The notes below the pieces were generated by a model. It searched no databases and was not told where the DNA came from. It saw nothing but the letters and a program-made list of their open reading frames with translations. A DNA stretch of 64,000 bases from positions 12,611,507 through 12,675,506 of the forward strand of contig CM035807.1 of the NCBI GenBank assembly GCA_020466095.1. The letters are read 5' to 3'. The DNA is from Chlorops oryzae. Taxonomy: Eukaryota; Arthropoda; Insecta; Diptera; Chloropidae. Position numbers and translations under genes: made by a program. Positions 1-13,590 of this stretch are shown here, piece by piece; within the stretch, counting starts at the first letter, position 1, and the number at the start of each line of letters is the position of its first letter.

Positions 1-2878
1 TTTCCGACTGCAGAAAATACATTTGCATTAAATTTCCTTCCGTCGGATGACAATCCGTTTTCTTTTGACTTCAACACTCATTCCATGCATTTCGAGCCAG
101 CCCGAATTTAAAAACCCACCGCAATTCTCAAAAAATCCAGACCGAAATAATGCAAGGCAAGTGAAATGGATGTGAATCGAAAGTTCGGCAGGTTTGCGCT
201 CACTGAGGAGAGATTCTTTCTTTAAAGGTGTGTAGCTCTTCGAGGTTGCTCCCCGTTGAGAAATTGCTTTTGCTCCGAATTGCACGTTTTAGTGTAATTA
301 AAAAGATGGAAGGAAGAAGGCCAGTAAGTGGCATTCTCAGAAAAATGTTTAGATTGTACAATGCAAATGAACAACAAAAATGTTTGCCGATAGAACACAG
401 AATGGCTTTCTAGGTTTCGATAATTCCACTTTCATCTAATGGATGAGAGTAGGATTGAATTTGAAAAGTGAAAAAATTTTAGAGCAAATCAAATAAAATG
501 TTAAACGAGATATTTTGAATCTCTGATAATTTCACTTTAGTGCCCCGCAGACAACGGCCTTGGCATCCTTGTATTCAACTACATTCAATTGAACTAAAAA
601 ACTGCTTCTTTCTTACTGAAGCATATTCACCTGCTTATAAAGATATCTAGATGTTAGGAATACGGGAAAAGTCTGAATATGTCAAAGTCATTGCCAGCCA
701 ATCATATTTCTAATGTGCAGCCAAATAAAATTATTGTAGCTTATCATTGGGAACGTTACAGAGTATCATATAAAAACCTTCATTACCTTCACTACCTTCA
801 TCATTATATTTCCTAAGAGTTAACTAAGTTCCTAAGGGTAACTCCATTCCATAAGAGGATAGATTGTTCAAAGCTTCCATGCAAAACTTTCTCGAGCTGG
901 TTCTATAGTCATTATTCCTGCAATAATTACAAGTATCAAACTACATCAAAATAGCTTTATTCCTTGGATAAGACACAATTAATTATCGCCTTGCAGATAC
1001 TCAATGTTTGAACCACGAAAGTCGAAAACAATCTTGCCGCTACGATTTTGATGGTCGCTTCAGGCGCAAAATTCAATTTAGATGCAGAAGTCCTTGTGAT
1101 TTACACAAACCAACGGGATAGAAATCCGAGTCTTACATTGGAGAGATTTTGAAGCAAGACATCTGCCAAAAATTGCTGACAATACATGATTTTGCGGCAC
1201 GGAAAAGATTTATCTTATAATACGATAAGCCATGACTCTCAATTCTTTTTGCGAAATTCATTTCTTTTGTTTGAAACAACCTTGTGAGTATTCATTAGTC
1301 TTTTCCGAATTACTTAAATTTCGATCTTGTGTCAATAATAAATTGGCTTGGTTGTATTTACTGTACGTCAAGATATGACATTGACTTGAAAAACATGTTT
1401 TGAAGGATGAAACGGAAGACAATGTTATAGAGAGTTACGGAAAAAATATCATTTGCCATCCTGACTTAATTTTAGTTTGAGAGAGACTTTGATGATTTCA
1501 AAGAAGAAAACAGGAAAAACATTGCTTTGATATTAGAAAATATTATGACTGCAGTCCTTTCTGATACGAAACAGGTACTAACATATCTGACCACAAGTCG
1601 TTTGTTAGTCTAAGGTCTCCATTGCCACAGCTTTTAGTATGTTAGTTGATTGTTTATAAGCAACTTTCATTTTGAAATGAATAAATTAATATTTTTGAAC
1701 TAAGAAAGTATATGTATATTTCCACCAAAAAATGCCTTAAGTACTTGTGTAGGTATACATATTTTGCTTCTGCTATATTCAGAGTCATTTGCATAGCGCC
1801 CTCAGCTGAACGAAATGTTGATGTTCTTTTATCTCAGGAACCTTAGATAATCTGGCTTTGGCATCCCAAAGGTTGAACATTGTGTCACCAAATGCTACTT
1901 TATATAATACTTTAAAGACTTCAGTTGTAGAGACAGTAAGCTATAAAGGACTTATAAAAAGTCTGTGTTAAACGACAATCCTCAAAGTTCTGCCATTATC
2001 TTAAGCGTTTGATGTCTATTTTGTTTTAAGTCAAATAAACCTCAGGAAGAGGAGGATGTAACAATGCGTTTGTATGAAGGCAACACTTTTTAAGGCCGCC
2101 GGCCAATTTAATTAGTACGCTTATTAGGACTCCATAAGGCCAAAGTAGGGATAATGCGGATATGGTGTGGTTGTAAAAATTCACATCCACGGATTCGGAT
2201 TCCGATGCGGATGCGGATATCATGATCACTTTTAGAAAACCATGGGTAGCATGTATTCTGCCAAATTGTAGCGCAGCAACATCCGCATGAAAATGTGCAT
2301 CGATGAATGGTTATGCGAACCCAGATGTGTAATATTGCGAAAACTCCGCATCTGTGACAAGTGATGTGAGTATTCGCATCCCCACCAACTATACATTTTT
2401 CAATCAGATTATTGTATAATATCTTCCGTATTCCTCTCGAATACACAAATACAAAATTTATCTCAGTATCTCGTATATTCTCCAATCCTGAAAAACTTTG
2501 ACATTCACTACATACATTGCAAGGCTATTAAAGTACATGAAGTTTTAAAGAGGATGCTTTATATCAATCAAAAATATCAATCTTACTGATAAAATCAAAT
2601 AGGAGTGGATGGTTGAAGGCGTAGGCAAATCCTTCTCCACTATGATTTAGAATGTTACAAATCCTAGAAATCTGCAAGAGCGACGATATCCTCAGCAATG
2701 TACGAATATATGAACAAAGCTATGTTACACTCAAAGAGCTTGTTTCAATTTAGCACATATTCCAAACACATACCCCTGGGTTGTGATTTCTCTCGTGAGA
2801 GCAATGACACCGCGATTGGTTACTTTTGACACATTTTAGTGGTCCTCCCTTTTGATGTCACTTCGGTCTAATGAAAAG
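1..2878. other. No recognised gene
   Basis: AT-rich DNA with only short open frames (up to 125 codons in the hexamer region). No domains, splice patterns or RNA genes were recognised. Confidence 0.6.
2185..2222. repeat. Degenerate GGAT(T/G)C hexamer run
   Basis: GGATTCGGATTCCGATGCGG followed by ATGCGGAT. It creates short RIRIGIRIRG and ESES open frames that are not genes. A related GGATTCGGATTC string occurs at 12654. Confidence 0.6.
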
Positions 2879-3205
2879 CTAATGCATGATAAAACAAAAA
2901 CTTAAATTCTTGAAAGCCAAATTCGATTTATTGAGAAATGCAATTTTTGATGGAATCGAAGAGTCCGATTGAGTTTCGATGCCACTTTTGCGAGATTTGC
3001 AACGACAAGACAGAGGAAGTTTAGAGAGGTTTGGGCCAAAATCCCAAAAATCCGAAAAATGCATGACGCCCGATTTCGGTAAAAATTTATATATACATAT
3101 GTAGAATAAGTGTTTATAGTTTGATCTATCTCGACTGGTTCTGGATGTTACACACAACCACACAAACGCAATGTTCCCATCGACACAGAGTGTGTGGGGT
3201 ATAAT
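2879..3205 (-). repeat. DINE-1/INE-1-like repeat, 5' fragment
   Basis: On the minus strand it starts near 3205 with TATACCCCACACACTCTGTG. It continues with the family string TTGCGTTTGTGTGGTTGTGTG and 'CCAGAACCAGTCGAGATAGA', shared with the repeats at 27279 and 48965. The body then diverges. The 94-codon open frame here is repeat-derived. Confidence 0.6.
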
Positions 3206-4851
3206 GAAAATGAACAGGCCCTGCAGGGACTTTATGCATGCATAAAATAGTATGTATACTTTATCCAGGGTCGACTGTGTTTCAGTTTCTTACCCAACTA
3301 GTCGGAACATCTGGTAAAAACAGCTTCACGTCGTCATACAGTTTTACAGCCAACTTTACAACAAAATCGAACCATCAGAAGTGGAGGTAAATACTTCTAG
3401 TTGCATGCGATTACAGTCAAAAGCTGAGTAGCTTTATAAACATAAGATCATTTCAAATGTCAGTTTGTCAGTCTTTGGAAAAATATCATCCAGAAAACGG
3501 ATGAATATTTCTAGTCAAACTGAAGCTCCCATTTACATGATTTCAGAAAAATCAATAACCCTACGTTAACGCACAAATTCTCACTGCTATTGGCTTGGGA
3601 AACTGATACTTTAGCTTGAACTTAGGCAATCTCATTTCTGTTATGGTTCCCTACGTGTTTCCGATGTCATCTCTTCATGTTCATGTTATATTGGAAGTAG
3701 GTACTGCATGTTAGCTAACCAATATGAATATATGAACAAACGTCTTAATTGACAGCAACTCGCACTAATTGGAAGTTCAGTGAATCAAAGCTATTCACGA
3801 TGTGAAATTCGGCCATTATTATACATTCGTAAGTGATAAGATATTTCTGAGGCAAATCATATACTGTCATTTTTGAGCAAGAAAGCGTCCCTTTCTAATG
3901 ACAGCACGTCGATTCATATTTCTGTATATCAGTTTCTGTTAATTAGATTATGTGATTGTATTCGTACTTTCAATGAGCGAATCATCAAAGATATTGTATC
4001 CTGATAGCGATTTGGCTTAAAGAAAATTATTCTTGAAATCGATGAAGAGTGTATTTTAACATGAAATTCATCATCCTACGTAAATCACATAATGACACCT
4101 GATATAATAAAAATGTGCACCTACGCAAGTTTATTTTACGCTAAAAATAATCCACATATAACTTAAGAATGATAAATCTGGCCAACGGATATAAAAAAAT
4201 AATAAAACAAACAAGGAAGGATGCAAACAGCCAAGCACTGAGGAAACTTTTCGTGATCTATAAAATTTTGTTCTTTCAAAACTTTTATTATGCTGGGCAA
4301 CAACAATTCTTGTCCTTTCAGAACAATTTATTTCTTCTTCAACGCAATAGAATGTGGAAAAAAGAATCCAGTCTACATCTGTTGTTACTAGAAATCAGGA
4401 TTATGAAAGTTTGCAGCTTTCTGGTCTATACAATATGCTTATGACTTCATGACCACTAGTAAGAAGGACATCATAGTCATTAGAACTTACATAAATCTAA
4501 TTATTTTCAAAGTACATCATAAGTGCATTGATGTTATAACCTTAAAACGTGACATCACTAAATATGTACCTACCTATATAAATTTGGTTGAACAAATCTG
4601 AACAGATGATTAAGAGATGATAAAAGTTCATGCATATGTAGGTAAATTTCCATTTGCAGGACTCAAATGACATTTTGACCAAAGCTGCTTTAGTTTGTCG
4701 CCTTTCATTGCCGACGCACTTTAAAGGGTTTATGGGTAAATAAATCAAAATATCGTAACTTGTAGAACCAAATATAATTTTGAAATTTGTAACTCCATTT
4801 GCACCATGGCATGTGTCTCGATTTTGCGTTAAAGCATTACAGATAATAATA
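3206..4851. other. No recognised gene
   Basis: AT-rich. A 91-codon + frame at 4169-4444 is low-complexity (Asn/Lys/Phe-rich) and judged chance. Confidence 0.6.
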
Positions 4852-6022
4852 CACTGAGCGAACGTTACCTGGTTTTTTTAAAAGGGCGCATTTTTATTCA
4901 CAGTCCTTTTGATTTTCGAGCAGAACAAAATATTCCAACAGAAAAATGGTTAAGCCAACAACATTTTTGGTTGATTTGAAAGGAAATGTGTATAATTTCA
5001 TATTTTAACAATCGGTATAATTCTCATTGGTTTTATAAAATAGGACATATAAGATATTTATACATCTTAGTACTTTTCAAGCATTGCAAAAGCAGTCACA
5101 CAACGGAGTCGCAAAATCGGGTGAAGTCCACTCGATGGCTATTTTTGGGGGTATGTTGAGCAGAGGGCTATGTGGCCGTTTGCTTTGAACTTGAAATGAA
5201 TTTGTTTGAATGTTACTTTTTTATACCTATTATTTTAATACATTTTTTTTTATTTTAAAAGTTATGTTGTGATATAATTTTTTTTTTTAAATTTAAATCC
5301 ATTTTAAATATTTATTTTTTCCAACAAGAAAAATTTGTGTTGTTTTCCTTTTGAATTAACCTGGTTGATTTTTTTCTTAGTGTAGAGATGCATTCCCCAC
5401 GATGCCAAAAATTTCTCAACGATTGCAGTTATCATCTATTGACCACAAAACACTATGAACCGAGTATGGCATTTGAGGAAACACAATCTCAAGGCACGAG
5501 ATGCATATGCCACATTAAGCTCATACGTTGTACATATGTATGTGGCTGTCTTCATAAGTAGTGGCCTGTTTATGTTTAGCATTTGTTAAGCTGAATTAAG
5601 TGGTTGACCTGTGGACTACTGGTTTCGATGGTATAATGTGATTTCTGTTGTTGGCTGTGTATTTTTTTATTAACGGCATGCTAGTGTGCAATTGTAACTA
5701 AACTTTTTTGACCTTTTATCAATAATTTGACGTATTAATTGGGATGGTCCGATCCACGTGAATTTATAGGAGTAGAAAGAAGACAAATACCTCAAATCAT
5801 CATGACCTGCTTGAAAGTGCGAATCAGAACGTGCATGTATTTCTTATGTACTTCTTAAGGAAAAAACAACGGGATGAAAAAATATTCAAGATGTGCAGCA
5901 GTTGAAATATCGATACGCAAATCGAATGCTTTTCTTTTAAGAAACACATATCAATTTCTATTTGAAATAAATTTTTAAACAAAATGGTGCCGTTGATTTT
6001 TTTGAATCAGTTTAAGCAGCTT

Positions 6023-6070
6023 CATTGGAATACTACATCACCAAATTCAAGCATTGGAATACTACATCAA
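6023..6070. repeat. Short direct repeat
   Basis: CATTGGAATACTACATCA occurs twice, 29 bases apart, in the interior of the 2.1 kb TIR element. Confidence 0.8.
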
Positions 6071-6539
6071 AACCAGCGGATTTTCTTTGTATAAGGGCAG
6101 TTTAATATTTTCTTTTAAAAGGTTGTTAGAAAATAAGTATATAACAGTCCAGCAATTTTCCAAAGAGTATTTTTACTTTTAACAATTCTTCTTCTTGGAA
6201 AATATAAAGATTTTCCTTTTAAATCGACCATATTTCAGGTTAAAGTGACATGATAATTTTCAATAATGGATTAAAATTTAAATTGTTGAACTAACCATGG
6301 ACATAAATGAAATGACAAGATAATTTTTAATTAAAAAAAAAAATTTATTAAAATACCTATAAATAAAGAAATGTCAAAAAAATTTAATTATCGTTCAAAA
6401 CAAATGGGCACAGAGCCCTCTGCTGAACATAACCCCAACAAAAACCATCGGATGGACTTCATCCGAATTTGTCACTCCGTTTTCGTGGAGCTGCTTTCGC
6501 AATACTTAAAAAGTTCTAAGATGAATAAATATCTTATAT

Positions 6540-6762
6540 GATATAATATTTTTTCGAGTCTGTTGCGTTGAAAACTTTTGAGTAATAAAATGATTCGGAA
6601 TTTTCACTTTTATTTCAGTCGCTTTATTTTGTATATATCTATACGTATTTCGGCGAATTCGCTTCCGCATTCGCATGAAGGCGGAAGCGAATTCGCCGAA
6701 ATACGTATAGATATATACAAAATAAAGCGACTGAAATAAAAGTGAAAATTCCGAATCATTTT
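6540..6762. mobile_element. Insertion carrying a perfect 82+82 bp palindrome, with 9 bp target duplication
   Basis: Arms 6587-6668 and 6681-6762 are exact reverse complements over 82 bases around a 12-base loop. The insertion interrupts the right TIR of the 4852-6965 element; the left TIR lacks it. The flanks are ATCTTATAT at 6531-6539 and 6763-6771, a 9 bp duplication. A 47-base tail at 6540-6586 is unpaired. It could be a hairpin MITE or a snap-back insertion. Confidence 0.8.
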
Positions 6763-6971
6763 ATCTTATATGTCCTACTTTATAAACCAAATGAGAATTA
6801 TACCGATTATAAAGAAATTCAATTAAACATTTTTTCCTTTCAAATCAATCAATAATGTTGTTGATTGAACCATTTTTCTTTTGTAATTTTTATTTTGCTC
6901 GAAAATCAAAAGGAATGTGAATAACGATGCGCCCTTTTAAAAATCATGGTTACGTTCGCTCAGTGTAGATT

Positions 6972-8524
6972 TCTTTCAAAAATATCAATATTATTGGTTT
7001 AAAAGACATTCTCCGATATTTAAAACTTGTCGAAATCGATTTTTAAAAAATCAATTATTATGGCAAAAGAATCGATATTCGATGAACATCGAAAATGTCC
7101 CTCATCCCTACACGCTCCATAATTATGACCATTTTATATTCAACAATATTCAACATCAATTTCGAGTTCAAACATGAAATCATGGCACAAAGGTGACTGC
7201 CACAAGAATATTGTTCGAAACTCGTATGTATGCATATTGTTCATTAAATGGGGAACATTTCAGACACATTCGTTGTTCAGATTTCAGAGCAATATCTATT
7301 CACAGGCTTAGTTAAAGTGGTGCGAAAAGGTTTGCGTATTTTCAACTCATGCTTGTATGGCAGCAATTAATCCTTTTCCAGTACACTCGCTTTTTATTAT
7401 TTTTTATTGATGACAGCGAATGCAAGGCATGCAATTGAAATGCTCGCCGTTATGGCAGAAATAAATGCTTTTCTGTGTCCATATTCACTTTTGATAACCC
7501 AGCTTTTAAACTGACTTTGAGTGGGCATACAATCAAAGTGGGCTAAGAAAACCACCCGTATAAAATTTTCCTCATTTTTTAGGGTCACAATTATCTAGTG
7601 TTGAAGTTTGTGAGTTAAAATCACAAAAGGTTTGTGATCCGCTTTATATGGGGGGCTAGAATGTTTGTCAAAGTTTCTTATCCTCATCCAAAGAATTTTC
7701 TATGCACGATTTTATTACTCCAGCGCAACTCCTTCTATTCTTTTCCTAAAAATTCCGTTACATTGTGTGACGTCCGTTGATTGTAAAGATGTTTCAACGC
7801 CAGTTCAGGTTCAGGTGATTGTAATTTTTAGTACCTACAATAGATTGAAGCTTCCTTTCTTTCTGTTTTGCTGACAAAATACGTTAGCTTTAACCTTTCA
7901 CGTTCAGAAATACATTTACACTTAAAACTTAATTTTTAAAATTTTTGTGTGCATTGCATTCATTTTAAATTGCATCATTTTCAATCAGGGATCGCTTTGC
8001 TTAAATATTTTTTATACAAGAATTCTTTGCTGGAATTTTTTTACAATCCTATATAGGTACCTATTTATTTTATTTATATATTATTTATGTACAAACATGA
8101 AAACCAATCCAAAAAATGCACAAAAATAGTTTTTAGAGTGTATGTTGAAAGACGTTAGCCATATGCTGCTGTGAAAAACTGAAGCAAAATACATTTGCTT
8201 ATGAATAGAATAGAAAGAAATTTAACACACACAGCAATATTATGCTAGAGGAATAAGGCAACTTGCTTCACGTTCCTCTTTGCTGCACTTTTCGCTTAAC
8301 AAACTTCCTTTTGACTTGATTTGAGCTCAATAGATGTTGTTTTTGCTATTTTTCTTTCGCAAATAGTTGCAAGTTGAGTATTTTGTCAGCTTGGGAATTT
8401 GCTTCTTGTTATGAAAATATAATAAATCATGCACAAGATTTAAAAGCAACTCTTTCGTCCAATTACATTAACCTATCTACTGAATTTCCTTTTTGAAACG
8501 CTGTTCCGAGAGTATATTCCTGTT
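6972..8524. other. No recognised gene
   Basis: AT-rich unique-looking DNA. Nothing was recognised beyond chance frames of about 60 codons. Confidence 0.6.
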
Positions 8525-8830
8525 GTGCATATATGTGTTACAACCAGAAACACTCAGGATGGAGAATGCAAAATAAATGTAGGAACGACGAGTGTCACCA
8601 GGAGATTCGATTTAGCCATGCCAATCTGTCTTATTGTCTCTCTGTATACAGTTTTCTTTTGGATGGAGTTGAGATATCTTGACGAATTTTGGAATAAGTA
8701 TTGGCAGATGTAAGAGTCAGACCAAGTTGGAGAACGTCCTTGATAGGTCCAACTTTAGGGGTACCTTCAGTATTAGGGTCGTTAAGAAAATTTTAGAAAT
8801 TCTTCTAAAATCAAAATTTTTTATAAATAA
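8525..8830 (+). repeat. DINE-1-like repeat fragment, decayed
   Basis: It shares 'GTGTCACCAGGAGATTCGAT', TTAGCCATGCCAATCTGTCT and 'TTAGGGGTACC..CAGTA..AGGGTC' with the fuller copies at 27.3 and 49 kb. Both termini are missing. Confidence 0.6.
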
Positions 8831-9704
8831 TTATAATATTCAAGGTTTTAGCATGTTGTGAGCTTGCGAAGGACTTTTTTTTCAAACCTAAATATCTTGA
8901 AAATTAACAGATTCAATTTCGAAAGCATATTTGATCTCAATCCATCGAAAGATCTAGGAATCTCAAAATAAAGAATCAACGTTTCAAATTTCCTAGATAA
9001 TTATGTAAATTGGTTTTCCAAATAAATAATTGCATCCACATTTCTCGAAGTCTATATGTAGCTATAAAGGACAAATGCATCACGTGCCGAAATAGTTTCC
9101 AACTTTTCTTCTTTGGAATGTCTGCAAAGCGATGCCATAGACTTTGCCTAAATGGAAAACGTTAAGCCGTCAAGAAAATTATTATTATGACTATTTTGTT
9201 TCACTCAATATAGACCACATGGCAATACAGACATGCGTTGCTATCAGCATAGCTTTGAATACATCGTTCTGCCGCTGTTACATTCGAAGCGAAATTCAAT
9301 TTTCTCTTGTTTTTACCACTACTAGTTGATTTTCTCAATATAAAATGGGACCTAGAGGCTGTAGGACTTACTTCGGATGATGCAACCGACAGATCAAATG
9401 TACTGTCTCGTTTTGCAATAGCATAGTTAAACACGCAAAAGGGTTGATTTTCTCAATACTTTAAGTTGATCGTCCACAGATTCAGTGAAGCCTTGCAGAG
9501 CCTGAACGCAGCTTAAAAGGCCTGCATAGCCGCAAAATGTATCGGCTTTTCCGATGTATGCCAACAGTGTCAAACGAAAGCTTGCTATATGTGTTAAAGG
9601 ACCGCTTTGTGGCCAGCGTAAATAGGGTACGTTAGTTTTTTCAGATATTGTAACAGCTAAAAGCATGCTCGCAGGCACCAGTGGCGAATCCAGGATTTGG
9701 GAAG

Positions 9705-9962
9705 GGATATGCCAAGTAATTTTTCCAAAAACACCGTTATGATAAAATGCCACATTAAGGAGCTATACCCATTTAGAACTCAAAAATCATCCCTTATTTT
9801 TAAAAAACTTTTTTATTATTTATAAGAAAAATCCCTGAAGTATGCTTCGAAATATTTAAAATACTAACAAAAAAATGTATGATTTTTGAGTTTTAAATGA
9901 GTATAGCTCCGTAATTCGTCATTTTATCATAACAGTGTTTTCGGAAGAATTACTTGGCATAT
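9705..9962. repeat. Imperfect inverted repeat (hairpin)
   Basis: Arms at about 9705-9800 and 9873-9962. The left arm has GATATGCCAAGTAATTTTTC and ATGATAAAATG; the right arm is its near reverse complement. Identity is about 85% over 90 bases with a ~70-base AT-rich spacer. It is possibly a decayed foldback MITE; no target duplication was found. Confidence 0.7.
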
Positions 9963-12900
9963 CACAGAGCACATTTTGGTGTTAGCTTAGAGTACTTAAC
10001 TCCAACTCATACATAGATATGGGCCAAAAAGTGATAGAAAAAAACTTGTAAAATTTTTTGCATGAAGGCGTACCGATAACTCAAAAAACTTATGATGCAG
10101 TTCTATTTCTCGTGCCCGAAATAGGGAGAAACCGTTTAATTTGGTATTGTCTTTTAAAATTTTTGAAAAAAACTACCACAGTGTTATAAAAAAGGATTTG
10201 ATTTAATAGTAAAATGGTTGAAAAAGCGAGAGAGTATAAAATGTTCCCGCCATATACATCTTAAAGATTGTCAATTCTTTAAAGGAGCTATTATTTCCAC
10301 AAAAACTCTTTTCAAATCATTATTTCAAGCAGAACGAAATTATCACCCATTCTTTAAATTTTATGTTCCTTTAAGACCCACTTACAAATGGACGCACCAG
10401 AAAGCGGAAATTGTGCTGCACGTTTGCGAAATTTTATGACGAGCAATGAAGTCAATGTTGTCGTGGTTGGTTAAGCAAAGTTTCGGTCAAGTGCAGGAAG
10501 CATAAGAACGACGAAAAAAGTTACATTGGTGAATGAACCATCAACATCAAATGTGCTCTAGGTACGGTTGGTTGGTATCCATTAAAAGACAATATAAAAA
10601 ACTCTTTTCATTCATGACCAATGTAAAGTCATAATTTTCCTTTTCATTCTATAGAAGGAATACGGAGTGCGAAACAATTTTGTTTTGCCGACATATTGAA
10701 GTAGTTTCACATATCCGGCTTTTAGGCCATCGTTTTCATTTTAACTTTAAGGACATTTTTACTATTGTTTAGTGAAAATGTTAGTTTGATAAATTAATCA
10801 GAATTTCGCACATATTATGTCGTTTTAAATAAATGATTTAAATTGGAATTTCTGTTTCTTCCATTTGCTAAAGCCTTTAATAGTGAGCATAAAATATTGT
10901 TTCATCCTTTGTTGGCGGCTTTAGATCTCAGAACGTCATAATGTTTAAACAAATGGACACCGCCTGCTGCTGAGCAATGTGTAGAGCTCAGCTGGATCCT
11001 TTTAGTGTTATTAAAAATTTACAAGAAAAAGGAGCCTTCAATCATGATTACAGAAGAACAAAAAAAGAAAGAAAAATTTGACCTGGTTTTTTTTCGGTTT
11101 TCCTTGGCAATAATCATTTCGTTGAGTTGGCGGTTGAGTCCTCTGTGTGCATTCGCTTCTTCGACGTTAATATTTCATATGTACAAGACAAGAGCGAGTG
11201 TCACAAAACATTTTCTAAGATGATTGACGCAAAAAATCAAAAGAGGAAAGAATGGTGACGTGAGGAATTTTTTACAAGCAAAAATTAGTTAGAAGTTTTC
11301 ACAATCTAAAACGGGTCTTTCAGCATTAGAATCTTAGATAGTTTACAGAACTTTGATAGTCCTTCTTATTTTTATTATTCCACCAGACACACTCTGTATC
11401 GCGGGTATATTTTTTTTTTGTCCGTATGTAAGATCTTCGGACCATATAAAAGGAGTATAAGGGGAAAAAATAGTTGTCATGCGTCGAAAGCCGTAGAAGC
11501 TTCGAATTCGAAACATATATGTATTTATGTATGTGTAAATTTACAACTTGATCAAAAATAATCAAATGGGTTTTCAGGCAAATGGTTGTGTCATGCCTAA
11601 AATCACGCTCGCAATAATTTCTTTCTTCCAGATAATATTGACACATTTACGAAAAAGATGCATAGGCACAAATGTCTGTATATGGCTGACTATGGGAAAA
11701 TATCGTCTATGGTTGAAAGCAACTTTCTGGTATTCCTAAATTACATATGTATGTATATTCAAAAACTTTATTAACTTAAGACTAAGCAGCATTTTCTCAA
11801 CCGCTTCTCACTGCAAACCGCACTTCTTTAACCTATTTGTGATTAAGCTAACCACTTAAAAACCGCAGCTCATTAAGACATACAGTTTTCAAAGTACCAG
11901 CTTAAATTAGCCTCATTAGGTTTATCGCTTAATCGATTTACCTATCGAACGATGTTCTTCGTCACAGTGAGTCTAATTAAGAGTTCACGCAGGTGTCGAC
12001 AGTTGAACGAAAATGTTCACTATTTCGAAGCGATTCAGATTTTCAAAAGATATGTAGAACGAAAAGCTTGAAACCAACAATTTCAACTACATGAAGGAAA
12101 TAAACCCGTAGAACTAAATTGTTTTGCCGAAGCGGAAACGTTGGAGCAAATGAAAATTACCTAAAAAAAAAAAAACGCAAATAACTTTTTTCTATTTTCT
12201 TGCTTTTAAGCATTCAACACAGGGCCACGTCACGTTTTATGTCTACCCATTTCGATGCCATGAATTTAGTGGGAAAACGTGAGGACCTGAAAGCGTGAAA
12301 GGGTCGTTGAAGTGATTAGAAAACTCATGACATCAAACTTAAAAGCAAAGCGGGGACATTAAGCGTCAAATTCATGTTGCTCGATATGTATGCAGGAAAT
12401 CCTCAAAATAGCAGTTTCAACCATCCTTCAAATTGCTGTAAATTTTGGCGTGACATGAAGTTTTTTGGGCCAAAAAAGATTTTTGACTTTAAGCATGGTT
12501 TTGTGAAGTGGAAAGTTTATGAAATTAGTCGTTAGACTGCTCACACATAGGTCTCACTACAAAACTATCAGGAACTAAGTGCTTGTCTAACAAGCAGGGC
12601 TAGTAACCGAAATAAAAAACGTTCCGTTTATGGTTTCGATTTTTAAATTATTTCGGATTCGGATTCGACTCGTTCCGGTTACGGTTTTTCAAAGGTTTTA
12701 AGAATCGCGGAAAAGAATCAATATATTAATCGATTGTTAAATATTCAAGTGCCGTTCCACTAGGAACCTACATTAAAAAAATCTTCACTATTAAATATGA
12801 ACTTCACCTTAAAATTCACCAGGAACTTCTTCTGAATAGTTATGCGGAGACACTAATGGAAGAGGCACTGACTTTTAAATTAACCCATTTTTCTCCGACT

Positions 12901-13035
12901 GTGTCTTTAAAGGCACAAAATTAATGCAAATTTGTTGTTGTCGGTCAAAAATGGGTTAATAGCAAGTATTCAAAATCGAGGCATTTTATATTTGGCTTGG
13001 TCATACCCCTTGTATGAGTGTGGCAATTGTATGTA
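9963..13035. other. No recognised gene
   Basis: AT-rich. The string CAGGGCTAGTAACCGAAATA at about 12595 looks like a possible hAT-type left end, but no right end or duplication was found. No other structure was recognised. Confidence 0.55.
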
Positions 13036-13199
13036 CCCAGTTGGAAAATGAAGCATGCATGCCCGTAGCATTCATGATTCATGCGTTCCTTTGCTGCAAA
13101 AAAGCATGCATGCCCGTAGTATTCATGATTCATGCGTTGATAATCATGCATGATGCGTGGATTTCATGTTCACATTCTGATCGCTGCACCGCACAAGGG

Positions 13200-13265
13200 A
13201 AGCTAGCCTAGTGCTTAAATGCTAGGTCTTCCAGCCGACTGAGCCGGGTTCAACCCCTGGCTCTG
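13200..13265 (+). ncRNA. tRNA-like module (pol III A/B box) inside the left foldback element
   Basis: TAGCCTAGTGCTTAAATG resembles an A box, and GAGCCGGGTTCAACCCC is a near-perfect B box about 40 bases downstream. A T-rich tract follows at about 13273. It is not an intact tRNA, because the acceptor stem does not pair. The matching module in the inverted copy is at about 16818-16884. Confidence 0.55.
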
Positions 13266-13517
13266 TTGAGAATTTTTTTTTGAATTATCTAAGTTTTTTT
13301 TTTATTTTTACATTTTAATTAAATTTTTTTAATAGAAAATCTTGCAACAAAATATTTTTTTTCTAAATTTTATAGCATTTTTCCCATATAAAATTTTTTT
13401 TTTTAATATTTGCTGAAAATAAATTTTTTTTTTTAATTCTATGCGCGCGTTTCAAAGCAAACTTGATCAACAAAAAACTCAAGTTAGCGTTTTGACAAGG
13501 AGATTCAATTTGCCTAT

Positions 13518-13590
13518 ACAGTGTAATGGTAAAGACACCGAATTACCAACCCAGCGGTCAGTGTTTCGATTCTCGGACGAGACGGAAAAA
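13518..13590 (+). ncRNA. Second tRNA-like module in the left foldback element
   Basis: TGTAATGGTAAAGACACCG resembles an A box with D-loop, and GTTTCGATTCTCGGACGAG a B box. It points the same way as the first module. The homologue in the inverted copy is at about 16563-16638. This suggests a tRNA-derived SINE-like core was captured by the element. Confidence 0.5.

Larger units (their letters stand above)
4852..6965. mobile_element. 2.1 kb long-TIR element with TA target site
   Basis: Ends are CACTGAGCGAACGTTACCTG and the reverse match ATCATGGTTACGTTCGCTCAGTG, with TA directly outside both. The inverted homology runs for about 390 bp on the left (to about 5240). On the right it is interrupted by a 223 bp insertion. 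Shared strings include AAAAGGGCGCAT, CCTTTTGATTTTCGAGCA and GGACATATAAGATA. There is no transposase, so it is a foldback-type non-autonomous element, probably Tc1/mariner-mobilised; the superfamily is an inference. Confidence 0.8.

Noticed and set aside
12595..12780. hAT-like left end CAGGGCTAGTAACCG with repeated GGATTCGGATTC
   Set aside because: No right terminus or 8 bp duplication could be found.
13200..13265. Intact functional tRNA gene
   Set aside because: A/B boxes are present but the acceptor and anticodon stems do not fold properly; it is repeat-borne and duplicated in the inverted copy.
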